The notes under the pieces are model-generated. The model searched no databases. It saw only the letters and a program-made list of their open reading frames with translations, and was not told the DNA's origin. Shown piece after piece: positions 40,438-48,298 of a stretch of 48,298 bases of DNA. A program made the translations under genes and the position numbers. This stretch comes from Clostridia bacterium (GTDB lineage: Bacteria; Bacillota; Clostridia; Oscillospirales; QAKW01), in NCBI GenBank assembly GCA_017436525.1, contig JAFSCX010000048.1, positions 1-48,298 of the forward strand, read 5' to 3'. Position 1 is the stretch's first letter, and each line of letters begins with the position of its first letter.

Positions 40438-41706
40438 ATGGCTCAGATTACCGCCCCTAAGGGCACGCAGGATCTGCTGCCGCGGGATAGCTACCGCTGG
40501 CAATGGATCGAAGGAATGATCAGAAATTTATGCGCTCAGTACGGCTTTAAGGAGATCCGTACCCCCGTCTTTGAGCATACGGAAGTCTTTGTACGGGGCG
40601 TAGGGGAGACCACCGATGTGGTAACCAAAGAAATGTATACTTTTGAGGATAAGGGCGGCCGCTCGGTTACCCTTCGCCCGGAGGGGACCGCCGGAATCGT
40701 GCGGGCTTTTGTGGAAAACGGGCTCTTTAATGACGCTCTGCCCGCCAAGCTTTTTTATCTGATTCAGTGCTTCCGCTATGAGCGGCCTCAAAAAGGGCGG
40801 CTGCGCCAATTCAATCAATTCGGTATTGAGCTTTTCGGCGCGCCCGATCCCATTACCGATGCCACAGTGATTTCCTTGCCTTATCGCCTCTTTAAGGAGG
40901 TAGGGCTCAAGGGAATCTCCTTGGAGCTGAATTCCATCGGCTGCAAGGAATGCCGTGCAAAATACAGAGAAGCGTTGATTGCCTATTTTGAAAAAGATCA
41001 AGAGCGCCTTTGCGGCACCTGCCTTGAGCGATTGGAGAAGAATCCCATGCGGATTCTCGATTGCAAGAGTGAGGTCTGCAAAGAGGTATCCAAGGATGCT
41101 CCTTTGATTACCGATTTCCTCTGCGAGGAATGTGAGGCCCATTTTAAGGCGGTGCAGGAATATCTGGACGCGCTGGACATTGAATATAAAATCAATCCTC
41201 GGATTGTGCGGGGATTGGATTATTATAACCGCACTGTATTTGAATTTGTCAGCAACGAGATCGGTGCGCAAGGGACGGTCTGCGGCGGCGGCCGTTACGA
41301 CGGCATGACCGAGCAGTTCGGCGGCGCCAGCCAATCGGGAATCGGCTTTGCCATGGGGCTGGAGCGATTCATGCTGGTATTGGAGCAGGCAGGAATTGAA
41401 GCACCGAAGCCTCAGGATTGCGATCTCTTTATCATCCCCTTGGGCGAGAGCGCCAAAAAGGAGGCGGTGAAAATCGCAAGCCGCCTGCTGGATGGCGGAA
41501 TGGGCGCTCAATATGATTTAATCAGCCGCTCGGTAAAGGCGCAGATGAAATATGCCGATAAGATCGGCGCAGCCGCCACTATGGTATTGGGCGATAGTGA
41601 GCTGGAGCAAGGCATAGCAAGAATCAAGAGAATGGCCGACGGCGCGCAGGAGGAGATCTCCCTTGAAGCGCTGAACGCAGAATGGTTGGAGGAATTTTTA
41701 AGATGA
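40438..41706 (+). CDS. hisS: Histidyl-tRNA synthetase
   Basis: Class II synthetase of 422 residues that charges tRNA-His. Motif 1 region: FKEIRTPVFEHTEVFVRGVGETTDVVTKEMYTF (about 37-69). Motif 2: CFRYERPQKGRLRQFNQFGIELFG (about 111-134). The histidine-specific segments RGLDYYNRTVFEF (about 258-270) and GGGRYDGM (about 282-289), and motif 3 GIGFAMGLERFML (about 300-312), are intact. The anticodon-binding domain fills about 330-420. The stop overlaps the aspS start (ATGA), the common hisS-aspS pairing in Firmicutes. Confidence 0.97.
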   Translation: MAQITAPKGTQDLLPRDSYRWQWIEGMIRNLCAQYGFKEIRTPVFEHTEVFVRGVGETTDVVTKEMYTFEDKGGRSVTLRPEGTAGIVRAFVENGLFNDALPAKLFYLIQCFRYERPQKGRLRQFNQFGIELFGAPDPITDATVISLPYRLFKEVGLKGISLELNSIGCKECRAKYREALIAYFEKDQERLCGTCLERLEKNPMRILDCKSEVCKEVSKDAPLITDFLCEECEAHFKAVQEYLDALDIEYKINPRIVRGLDYYNRTVFEFVSNEIGAQGTVCGGGRYDGMTEQFGGASQSGIGFAMGLERFMLVLEQAGIEAPKPQDCDLFIIPLGESAKKEAVKIASRLLDGGMGAQYDLISRSVKAQMKYADKIGAAATMVLGDSELEQGIARIKRMADGAQEEISLEALNAEWLEEFLR

Positions 41707-43469
41707 GAAGAACCGATTATTGCGGTGAGATCACCGAGGCTCATATTGGAAAAAAGGTAACGGTATGCGGTTGGGTGCAGCGCCAAAGAGATTTGGGCGG
41801 CCTGATCTTTATCGATTTGAGAGACCGCACCGGCTTGGTGCAGCTGCAGTTTGATGAGTCTGTCAATAAGGAAGCCTTTGAGATTGCTTTCGGCGTGCGC
41901 AGTGAGTATGTCTTGGAGGTTTGCGGCACTGTCGCAAAGCGGGGCGGAGCGGTCAATCAGAATCTGAAGACCGGTGCGCTGGAGATCATCGCCGATACAG
42001 TGAAGGTATGGTCCAAGGCCAAGACCCCTCCCTTTGAAATTGTAGAGAATAGCAATGTAAACGAAGAGCTGCGGCTGAAATACCGCTATCTGGACCTTCG
42101 CCGCCCCGATCTGCAGGGCAATATTTTGATGCGCCATCGGATCACCAAGGTAACCAGAGACTATTTTGATGAAAACGGCTTCATCGAGATTGAGACCCCT
42201 ATTCTGATGAAATCGACCCCTGAGGGGGCAAGAGACTATCTGGTCCCCAGCCGCATCCATCCGGGCACCTTCTATGCCCTGCCCCAATCTCCCCAGATCT
42301 ATAAGCAGCTTTCCATGGTAGCAGGCTTTGATCGCTATATGCAGATCGCGCGCTGCTTCCGTGATGAGGATCTGCGGGCCGATCGGCAGCCGGAATTTAC
42401 CCAGATTGATCTGGAGATGTCTTTTGTGGATATGGAAGATGTCTTGGCGATCGGAGAGGGCTATATGAGCCGCCTCTTCAAAGAAGCTTTGGGCGTGGAA
42501 ATTCCTCTGCCCCTGCCTCGCCTTACCTATAAAGAGGCCATGGAGCGCTATGGCTCCGATAAGCCGGATGTGCGCTTCGGGATGGAGCTTTTTGATATCA
42601 GCGATATTGCTAAGGATTGCGGCTTCTCTGTATTCAGCGGCGCAGTAGAGGCCGGCGGTAGCGTGCGGGGTATTAACGCCAAGGGCGGCGCCGCCAAGCT
42701 GACCCGAAAAGAGATTGATAAGCTGACCGAGCATGCCAAGGGCATCGGCGCTAAGGGCCTTGCCTTTATCCGCTGGACGGCCGAGGGCATTACCTGCCCC
42801 TTCTCTAAATTCTTGAGCGAGCAAGAGCTGCAGGCCATTCTGACCCGTGCGGGCGCAGAAGAGGGGGATGCCATTCTCTTTGTGGCAGATGGCAAAAATA
42901 GCATTGTATTTGGCACTTTGGGCGCTTTGCGTACCATTGTAGCGGATAAATTGGAAGTGGAGAAGAAGGGCTATGCCCTCCTTTGGATCACCGAATTCCC
43001 CTTCTTCGATTGGGATGAGGATCAGAATTGCTGGGTGGCCATGCACCATCCCTTCACCTCTCCTTTGGATGAATGCCTTCCCTATCTGGAGGAGGATAAA
43101 TCCAAGGTGCGGGCCAAGGCTTATGATCTGGTGCTCAATGGGGTGGAGCTGGCAAGCGGCTCGATCCGTATTACCGATCCCGATCTGCAGAGCAGAATGT
43201 TTAAGATGCTGGGCCTCTCTCCCGAAGAAGCCCATCAGAAATTCGGCTTCCTGACCGATGCATTCCAATATGGTGCACCTCCCCACGGCGGGATGGGCAT
43301 CGGCTTGGATCGGCTGGTGATGCAGATGCTGGGCCTCAAGAATCTGCGGGATGTGGTGCCCTTCCCCAAGGTGCAGAACGCATCCGAGCTGATGAGCGAA
43401 TGCCCCTCCAATGTATCCGAAGAGCAGCTTCGGGAGTTGGGGATTGCTATCATCAAGGAAGAGCAGTAA
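41703..43469 (+). CDS. aspS: Aspartyl-tRNA synthetase
   Basis: Class II synthetase of 588 residues, the size of the bacterial type with an inserted GAD domain (about 290-410). The N-terminal OB-fold anticodon domain (about 1-105) includes VTVCGWVQRQRDLGGLIFIDLRDRTG. Motif 2 is ARCFRDEDLRADRQPEFTQID (about 216-236). Motif 3 is PPHGGMGIGLDRLVMQMLG (about 528-546). Whether it is strictly Asp-specific or also charges tRNA-Asn cannot be told here. The start overlaps hisS by four bases; a longer reading begins inside hisS and is rejected. Confidence 0.96.
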   Translation: MRRTDYCGEITEAHIGKKVTVCGWVQRQRDLGGLIFIDLRDRTGLVQLQFDESVNKEAFEIAFGVRSEYVLEVCGTVAKRGGAVNQNLKTGALEIIADTVKVWSKAKTPPFEIVENSNVNEELRLKYRYLDLRRPDLQGNILMRHRITKVTRDYFDENGFIEIETPILMKSTPEGARDYLVPSRIHPGTFYALPQSPQIYKQLSMVAGFDRYMQIARCFRDEDLRADRQPEFTQIDLEMSFVDMEDVLAIGEGYMSRLFKEALGVEIPLPLPRLTYKEAMERYGSDKPDVRFGMELFDISDIAKDCGFSVFSGAVEAGGSVRGINAKGGAAKLTRKEIDKLTEHAKGIGAKGLAFIRWTAEGITCPFSKFLSEQELQAILTRAGAEEGDAILFVADGKNSIVFGTLGALRTIVADKLEVEKKGYALLWITEFPFFDWDEDQNCWVAMHHPFTSPLDECLPYLEEDKSKVRAKAYDLVLNGVELASGSIRITDPDLQSRMFKMLGLSPEEAHQKFGFLTDAFQYGAPPHGGMGIGLDRLVMQMLGLKNLRDVVPFPKVQNASELMSECPSNVSEEQLRELGIAIIKEEQ

Positions 43470-43550
43470 ATTTACAAATCGTTCATAGCATAAAAGGATG
43501 CGCTATGATAAAATAAAAGCGTAAAAGATGAAATTATAAGGAGAAAATCC

Positions 43551-44498
43551 ATGATCGAGGTAAAAAATATCGTTAAAAAATACGGCGATAAATGCGCAGT
43601 AAACGATGTTTCCTTCAAGGTGGAGACCGGCGAGATCGTAGGCTTTTTGGGCCCCAACGGTGCGGGGAAATCCACCACCATGAATATCCTTACGGGCTAT
43701 CTTTCCGCTAATAGCGGCACCGCTGTGATCGACGGTGTGGATATTCTGGAGGATCCTACCGCCGCCAAGCGGATGATCGGCTTTTTGCCGGAGCAGCCGC
43801 CCCTTTATATGGATATGACGGTAAGGGAATATCTGAATTTTGTATATGATTTGAAGGGCTGTAAATTCCCGCGGAAGGAGCATCTTCGGGAAATTTGCGA
43901 GCTGATCAAAATTCAGGATGTATACGACCGCATGATCAAAAACCTTTCCAAAGGTTATCGGCAGAGAGTAGGCTTTGCGCAGGCGCTGGTGGGCAATCCG
44001 CCGGTGCTGATTCTGGATGAGCCTACTGTGGGCTTGGATCCGCGGCAGATCATTGAAATTCGCAATCTGATCAGCCGCTTGGGCAAGAAGCATACGGTGA
44101 TCCTCTCGACCCATATTCTGCAGGAGGTGCAGTCGGTATGCGATCGGATCATTGTCATCAATAAAGGGCGCGTGGTAGCCGATGGCGATGCCGATACCCT
44201 TACTTATAATACCGCAGGCAACCGCCGCTTGGTCGCGCGGATTGCAGGCGGAAAGGCAGAAATTAAAAAAGCCATCCGCGGGATGGACGGGGTGCTTTTT
44301 ATTGATGAACTTCCGCAAAAGGAAAAAGGCACCTATGAATTTTTGATCGAGGCGCAGCCTTCGGTGGATATCCGCAAGCCCCTCTTCCGTATGCTGGCAG
44401 AGCGGGGCTGGGTATTGATGGGGCTGAAATCCATGGATATGTCCTTGGAGGATGTCTTTGTCAATTTGATTACAGGGGAAGGAGGCGCTGAAGAATGA
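43551..44498 (+). CDS. ABC transporter ATPase (Gld/CcmA type)
   Basis: ATPase of 315 residues. Walker A is GPNGAGKSTTMN (about 35-46). The signature region is LSKGYRQRVGFAQAL (about 127-141), where LSGGQ is varied to LSKGY as is common in this group. Walker B is VLILDEPTVGLDPRQ (about 148-162). A C-terminal regulatory extension follows (about 225-315). The permease starts four bases before its stop (ATGA). The four-gene set ATPase, permease, GldG-like and DUF4340 resembles the gliding-motility (GldA-F-G) transporter layout, which in non-gliding Firmicutes has an unknown export or membrane-organising role. RBS: AAGGAG. Confidence 0.9.
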   Translation: MIEVKNIVKKYGDKCAVNDVSFKVETGEIVGFLGPNGAGKSTTMNILTGYLSANSGTAVIDGVDILEDPTAAKRMIGFLPEQPPLYMDMTVREYLNFVYDLKGCKFPRKEHLREICELIKIQDVYDRMIKNLSKGYRQRVGFAQALVGNPPVLILDEPTVGLDPRQIIEIRNLISRLGKKHTVILSTHILQEVQSVCDRIIVINKGRVVADGDADTLTYNTAGNRRLVARIAGGKAEIKKAIRGMDGVLFIDELPQKEKGTYEFLIEAQPSVDIRKPLFRMLAERGWVLMGLKSMDMSLEDVFVNLITGEGGAEE

Positions 44499-45199
44499 TC
44501 GCAGTATGGAAAAGAGAGCTGCGCTCTTATCTGAAATCTCCGGTAGGATATGTCTATTTGTTTTTGTATCTGATTATCATGGGCGCTTGCTTCAGCATTT
44601 TCAATGTGGCAAGATATAATTCCGAGGTCAGCTATTATTTCTACTATAGCTGCTATGTCTTGATTCTGGTGGTGCCGATTCTCACCATGAAGCTCTTTCC
44701 GGAAGAGCGGCGCAATAAGACGGATCAGATTTTAATTACAGCGCCGATCAGCATTACCCAAATGGTTTTGGGCAAATTCTTTGCCGCCTATTCCATGTTT
44801 TTGATCAGCCTGATTCCCAGCGTATTCGCAGTAGGATTTTTGGCGGTCAACGGCTATATTGAGGGCGGGATTCTTGCAGGCAACTATATCGCTATTCTGC
44901 TTGCAGGTGCGGCTTATATTGCCATTGCCATGCTGATGGCCTGCATTACCGAAAGCCAGATTATCGCTTTTATGATGGGCTTTTTCACCTTGCTGATCTT
45001 TGCCATCTGCGATGTGATCAGTACGGTGATCAATAATAGCTTTGTAACCAAGCTGGTGAATGTGATCTCCATCACCTCCCGCTTCCAAAAGCTATCCACA
45101 GGCCTTTTCGATTTCTCGGCGATTTTCTATTTTCTGAGTATTACCACGGTATTTCTCTTTTTAATTATTCGCATCATTGATAAAAGGAGGTGGAGCTGA
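44495..45199 (+). CDS. ABC transporter permease (GldF type)
   Basis: Membrane subunit of 234 residues with six helices. It begins with the motif KRELRSYLKSPVGYVYLFLYLIIMG (about 5-29), typical of the ABC-2/GldF permease group. A cytosolic loop FPEERRNKTDQILITAPISITQMVLGKFFAAY (about 67-98) precedes the other helices. Its stop overlaps the next start by one base (TGATG). It forms the channel for the ATPase upstream. Confidence 0.88.
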   Translation: MIAVWKRELRSYLKSPVGYVYLFLYLIIMGACFSIFNVARYNSEVSYYFYYSCYVLILVVPILTMKLFPEERRNKTDQILITAPISITQMVLGKFFAAYSMFLISLIPSVFAVGFLAVNGYIEGGILAGNYIAILLAGAAYIAIAMLMACITESQIIAFMMGFFTLLIFAICDVISTVINNSFVTKLVNVISITSRFQKLSTGLFDFSAIFYFLSITTVFLFLIIRIIDKRRWS

Positions 45200-46659
45200 T
45201 GGAAAAGAAGACTTCCTTCTTTAAGAGCAGAAAATTCAAATACGGCTCTCTCTCTACCGGCCTTACGATCGCATTTGTGGCAGTGGTAATCATTGTGAAT
45301 GTCATCTTCACCCTGCTGGCGGATACCTATTCTTGGAAACTGGATATGACCTCTTATGATCTCTATAGTATTTCCGATAATACCAAGCAGATTGTCCGCT
45401 CCCTGACCAAGGATCATACCGTTACCTTTACGGTCATGTATAAAGAGGAGGAATATCCCGAGCAATTCCGCGAGGTCATCAAGCGGTTTGCCAATCTTTC
45501 CGATAAAATCGAATGTACCTTTATCGATGTGGATGTCAATCCTTCTGCTCTCACTTCCTATGGGAGTGAATATAGCATCGAAGAAGGTTCTATTGTCGTG
45601 CAGAGCAAGGATCGGATCCGCGTGGTGCCTTTTGAGGACCTTTATAAGACCGACAATGAGACCGGCGCAGTTTCTTATAAGACGGAGGAAAGCCTGGCGG
45701 CAGCGATGCTCTATGTAACCAAAGAGGAAATTCCTCTGATTTACTTCCTCACCGGCCATGGAGAATCGGGATATGAATCCTTGCTGAATCTCTTTGCCAA
45801 TAATGGCTCGGATGTGGAGGAAGTGCGGCTGAGCCAGCTGAAGGAATTTGATGAGCAGGCCCGCTGCGTAGTCATCTGCGGCCCCACCATGGATTATTCC
45901 GAAAGCGAGATCCGCAAGCTGCAGGATTTCCTTGCCAACGATTATAATTATGAGCGCAATCTCTTTTATTTCTCCGATCCCGAGAGCCCCGATCTTCCCC
46001 ATCTGGATGGCTTTTTGGCTGAATGGGGGATTCAGATCAATCATGATGTGGTGCTGGAATCGGATGAAAACAGTGCTTCTGCTTATGCCGCCGGCGGGAC
46101 AGCCGGCCTCTACCTGATCCCCTCTTATTCCGAGGAAGAGATCAACGGCCAAAAGCTTGGCGCCGATTATCTGAGCGTTGTGCCCAATGCAAGCTCTGTT
46201 TCGCTGCTTTTCGAGGCAGACGGAATTACCGAGACCTTCCCCTTATTGGTAACCTCGGAGGATTCTTATGCCAAGGACAGTGCTTCGGTCAATTCCGGCT
46301 ATGATAAGGAAAAGGGCGACGGGGAAGGCCCCTTCAATGTGGCAGTGCTTTCCACCCGCTATAAATATCAGGATAATGTCCCCATCTATAGCCATATTTT
46401 TGCAGCCGGCTCGGTGGATATGCTGAATGAATACTACCTTAATTATAATGGCAACGGCAACTATCTTTATAAGATCTATCAAATGATGGTAGGCGAGGAT
46501 GAGCTGGAGATTGATGGGGCTGTAAAGAGCACCGCTATCACCGGTATGACCCTCAGCACCGCCGCCGTTCGCTGGACTTCGATTATTTTTATCGGCGTCA
46601 TCCCCGGTATTTTCCTGATCATCGGGCTTGTGGTATATATCCGGAGGAGATATCTATGA
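45199..46659 (+). CDS. GldG-like ABC-associated membrane protein
   Basis: A 486-residue protein anchored at both ends: one helix near 20-42 and one near 460-481, with about 415 residues between them facing outward. The first part (about 45-330) looks like the GldG/ABC-type uncharacterised domain: DLYSISDNTKQIVRSLTKDHTVTFTVMYKEE, then IYFLTGHGESGYESLLNLF (about 182-200) and VVICGPTMDYSESEIRKLQDFL (about 218-239). The start at 45199 follows AAAAGGAGG; the GTG at 45190 is less likely. It probably binds or processes the cargo or the envelope partner of the exporter. Confidence 0.85.
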   Translation: MEKKTSFFKSRKFKYGSLSTGLTIAFVAVVIIVNVIFTLLADTYSWKLDMTSYDLYSISDNTKQIVRSLTKDHTVTFTVMYKEEEYPEQFREVIKRFANLSDKIECTFIDVDVNPSALTSYGSEYSIEEGSIVVQSKDRIRVVPFEDLYKTDNETGAVSYKTEESLAAAMLYVTKEEIPLIYFLTGHGESGYESLLNLFANNGSDVEEVRLSQLKEFDEQARCVVICGPTMDYSESEIRKLQDFLANDYNYERNLFYFSDPESPDLPHLDGFLAEWGIQINHDVVLESDENSASAYAAGGTAGLYLIPSYSEEEINGQKLGADYLSVVPNASSVSLLFEADGITETFPLLVTSEDSYAKDSASVNSGYDKEKGDGEGPFNVAVLSTRYKYQDNVPIYSHIFAAGSVDMLNEYYLNYNGNGNYLYKIYQMMVGEDELEIDGAVKSTAITGMTLSTAAVRWTSIIFIGVIPGIFLIIGLVVYIRRRYL

Positions 46660-48059
46660 TAAAAAGAGTAAAGCCCCTTTTGATCTTGGCTTCTGCGGCG
46701 GTAGTGCTTGGGATTTTGCTTTGGGTATTGGTGGCGTTTGTCTTGCCGAAGGATGAGGCAGGCGCCGAAAAGGGCAATGCGGTCGTATTGATGGACGCGG
46801 ATCTTACCGAAGCAGATTTCCTTGAGGTGGAGAATTCCTTCGGCCGGTATAAGCTGATCAAAGCCGCCATCGGTAAGTATTATATAGAAGGAAAGAAAGA
46901 CTACCCGATCAACAGCGGAAGTGTGGTCTCTCTGCTGGAGCAGATCGGCAGCCTTACTGCGGTGAAAAAAGTGGTGGATCATCCCAGCGAGGATCAGCTG
47001 AAGGATTACGGCCTTTCGGATCCTGCGGCCACCTTTAAGGTAACCGATGATGAGAAGGTCTATCGCTTCTATATCGGTGCCCCTTCCGCTTCCGGAAATT
47101 ATTATTTCCAAAAGGATGGGGAGGAGAGCGTATATCTCGTCAATGCAAGCTTGCCCGATCTCATGCTGCTTTCCCGCCATCAATTCTATTCCGATATCAT
47201 TACCGCATATACCGATAGTGTGTCGGAGCAGGGCGGGCTTACCAATATTATCGTGGAGAGTAAAAATCGGGAAGAGACGGTGAAGATCAAGTTCAATGAC
47301 GAACTTGCTGAGGAGGAGGCGGGAGTTAGCTATATCATGACCGCGCCCATCAAGCATGCAGTCTCTTTTGCGATGGTGGATCGGATTGCAGCGTTGCTGA
47401 CCGATCTTTCCAATAGCAGCGTAGTAGGGGATGATACCTCTGCGGCAGGGTTGAAAAAATTCGGCTTGGATCAGCCGGTATCAACCCTTCGCGTAACCAT
47501 GAACGGCAAGCAGGAGATCATGCATTTCGGCGGTGTGAACGAGAGCGAAATGCAGTATTGCTATCGGGAAGGCGGAAAATTTGTCCATGCAGTGAGCGCG
47601 TCTTCTGCCGCGCTGCTGGAGGCTCCGCTTCTGGATTATTGCGAGGATATGATTTATACCCGCGCCGCCGATGAGCTTTCCAAAATCGAGATCAAGGGCA
47701 AGGAAAAGAGCTATATCATCCGCATCGGAGAAAAGGATGAGGCGGGCAATATGGCGGTCAATATCAATAACCGCGCGGTAGACAGCGAATTATTCTCCGA
47801 TTTTTATATGCATATTCTGAATATTGCCATTACCGGTATGGATGAGAAACCCAAGGAGGATACCCCTTATGTGAAGGTGGAGTTCACCTTGAAAGACGGT
47901 GGGGTAGAAACCATGGAATTCTATCCCGTAAGCGATCTGAAATGTTGCTGCAAGATCAAAGGCAATGATCGTTTTCTGGTCAATACCCAGTATGTGGACC
48001 TCATTTTGGAGAATGCGCAGCATCTCTATGATGGGGAGACCATCGAGCTGGAATGGTAA
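46656..48059 (+). CDS. DUF4340 domain protein
   Basis: A 467-residue membrane-anchored protein with an N-terminal helix (about 7-32). The extracytosolic part contains two related halves of the DUF4340 type. Examples are VENSFGRYKLIKAAIGKYYIEG (about 60-81), DYGLSDPAATFKVTDD (about 114-129), and in the second half KFGLDQPVSTLRVTMNGKQEIMHFGG (about 267-292). The repeated pattern of a short GLxxPxxTxxV strand suggests tandem beta domains. Function is unknown; it regularly follows GldG-like genes and is probably part of the same transport complex. Its ATG overlaps the previous gene (ATGA). Confidence 0.85.
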   Translation: MIKRVKPLLILASAAVVLGILLWVLVAFVLPKDEAGAEKGNAVVLMDADLTEADFLEVENSFGRYKLIKAAIGKYYIEGKKDYPINSGSVVSLLEQIGSLTAVKKVVDHPSEDQLKDYGLSDPAATFKVTDDEKVYRFYIGAPSASGNYYFQKDGEESVYLVNASLPDLMLLSRHQFYSDIITAYTDSVSEQGGLTNIIVESKNREETVKIKFNDELAEEEAGVSYIMTAPIKHAVSFAMVDRIAALLTDLSNSSVVGDDTSAAGLKKFGLDQPVSTLRVTMNGKQEIMHFGGVNESEMQYCYREGGKFVHAVSASSAALLEAPLLDYCEDMIYTRAADELSKIEIKGKEKSYIIRIGEKDEAGNMAVNINNRAVDSELFSDFYMHILNIAITGMDEKPKEDTPYVKVEFTLKDGGVETMEFYPVSDLKCCCKIKGNDRFLVNTQYVDLILENAQHLYDGETIELEW

Positions 48060-48073
48060 TTTTCAAAAAATGC

Positions 48074-48149
48074 TTGCATTATTAAAATGAATATGCTATA
48101 CTACTAATAGATTGAATAACAAGGAGGTTCGTGCAACGCGGACCTCTTT
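48074..48149 (+). promoter_or_regulatory. Promoter followed by a short hairpin
   Basis: TTGCAT (48074-48079), a 17-bp spacer and TATACT (48097-48102) form a fair promoter. Some 15 bases after the likely start point comes a 10-bp stem (48124-48133 with 48137-48146, loop CAA), followed by TTTCGTTTT. It may be a leader attenuator for a gene beyond the window, or simply the terminator of the DUF4340 operon with a promoter-like sequence before it. Confidence 0.5.
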
Positions 48150-48186
48150 CGTTTTGGTTAGGGTGGCAAGAGTCGAACCTACCACG

Positions 48187-48293
48187 CCTGTCAAATAATA
48201 ATTTTTCGTTTTATCTTGCTTCATCACTTGTAATACGGCAGTATTACTGCGTTCTTCAGCTTCACTCTCTCAAAAAATTCTTCATTTGACAGG
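48187..48293. repeat. Palindromic element at the window edge
   Basis: Ten-base terminal inverted repeats, CCTGTCAAAT (48187-48196) and ATTTGACAGG (48284-48293), enclose a centred palindrome, GTAATAC-GGCA-GTATTAC (48230-48247). The 107-bp length and central 4-nt-loop palindrome recall the elements at 15.8 and 34.6 kb, though the sequence is different. The short sequence GTCGAA occurs just outside both ends. No gene is visible from 48060 to the end. Confidence 0.5.
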
Positions 48294-48298
48294 TCGAA

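Noticed and set aside
41508-43286. A 592-codon minus-strand frame opposite aspS
   Set aside because: aspS is unmistakable in the other strand; this frame has no recognisable domain.
48154-48187. Complete tRNA gene
   Set aside because: Only a T-arm/acceptor-like 3' part is present, its T stem needs two G-T pairs, and no 5' half matches within the window.

Overview
The window looks like chromosomal core sequence of a clostridial Bacillota (Firmicutes) bacterium. The evidence is a tryptophan-specific T-box leader, the zapA-maf-mreBCD-mrdA cluster, a hisS-aspS tandem, strong AGGAGG ribosome-binding sites, 17-bp-spaced TTGACA/TATAAT-type promoters, and AT-rich intergenic gaps around genes of fairly balanced base composition. 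I cannot name a genus. I support 43 protein-coding genes. None is an obvious phage, IS or plasmid gene, and no CRISPR array or complete rRNA or tRNA gene is visible.

Layout. (1) 0-6 kb, plus strand: a proline/glycine operon, proB-proA-proC-glyA, followed by an Lrp/AsnC regulator and a class I aminotransferase, ending at a 21-bp perfect terminator hairpin. (2) 6-12 kb: a TrhA/hemolysin III membrane protein, a CDP-alcohol phosphatidyltransferase, topoisomerase III and an NhaC-type Na+/H+ antiporter. (3) 11.9-15.8 kb: a MarR regulator with two operator-like inverted repeats on its own promoter, driving a heterodimeric ABC exporter. (4) 16.3-20.1 kb, minus strand: an EamA transporter, then a small helix-turn-helix regulator, an ATP-grasp protein and serS. 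(5) 20.3-22.8 kb: an acyltransferase-fold protein lacking its catalytic residues, an SDR oxidoreductase and a sugar-phosphate isomerase-like protein. (6) 22.9-27.3 kb, minus strand: a stand-alone trpB under a Trp T-box, next to a substrate-binding protein/permease/ATPase set of the TrpXYZ type. This suggests tryptophan salvage. (7) 27.4-33.5 kb, minus strand: a HAD phosphatase and the cell-elongation operon zapA-maf-mreB-mreC-mreD-mrdA. (8) 33.6-40.3 kb: an AEC transporter, a U32 peptidase-family protein, a membrane-anchored unknown, a degenerate adenylate-forming-enzyme homologue, minD, and a methylglyoxal-synthase-fold protein with altered catalytic residues. (9) 40.4-43.5 kb: hisS-aspS. (10) 43.5-48.1 kb: a Gld-type ABC system (ATPase, permease, GldG-like, DUF4340).

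The most unusual content is non-coding. Two arrays of five short hairpins each sit directly after the stop codons of serS and of the U32 gene. Within each array the hairpins differ in sequence but are separated by a nearly constant 8-9-nt spacer (AATTTCACT or AATATCACT), and in both arrays the first hairpin on the gene strand contains the stop codon. A second set of intergenic elements, at about 0.05, 6.1, 15.8, 34.6 and 48.2 kb, shares a design of terminal inverted repeats around a central GTAT-N3/4-ATAC-type palindrome. At 15.8 kb the element is present as three tandem 107-bp copies. These could be mobile or RNA-structural repeats. I know of no named family that I can confidently assign them to.
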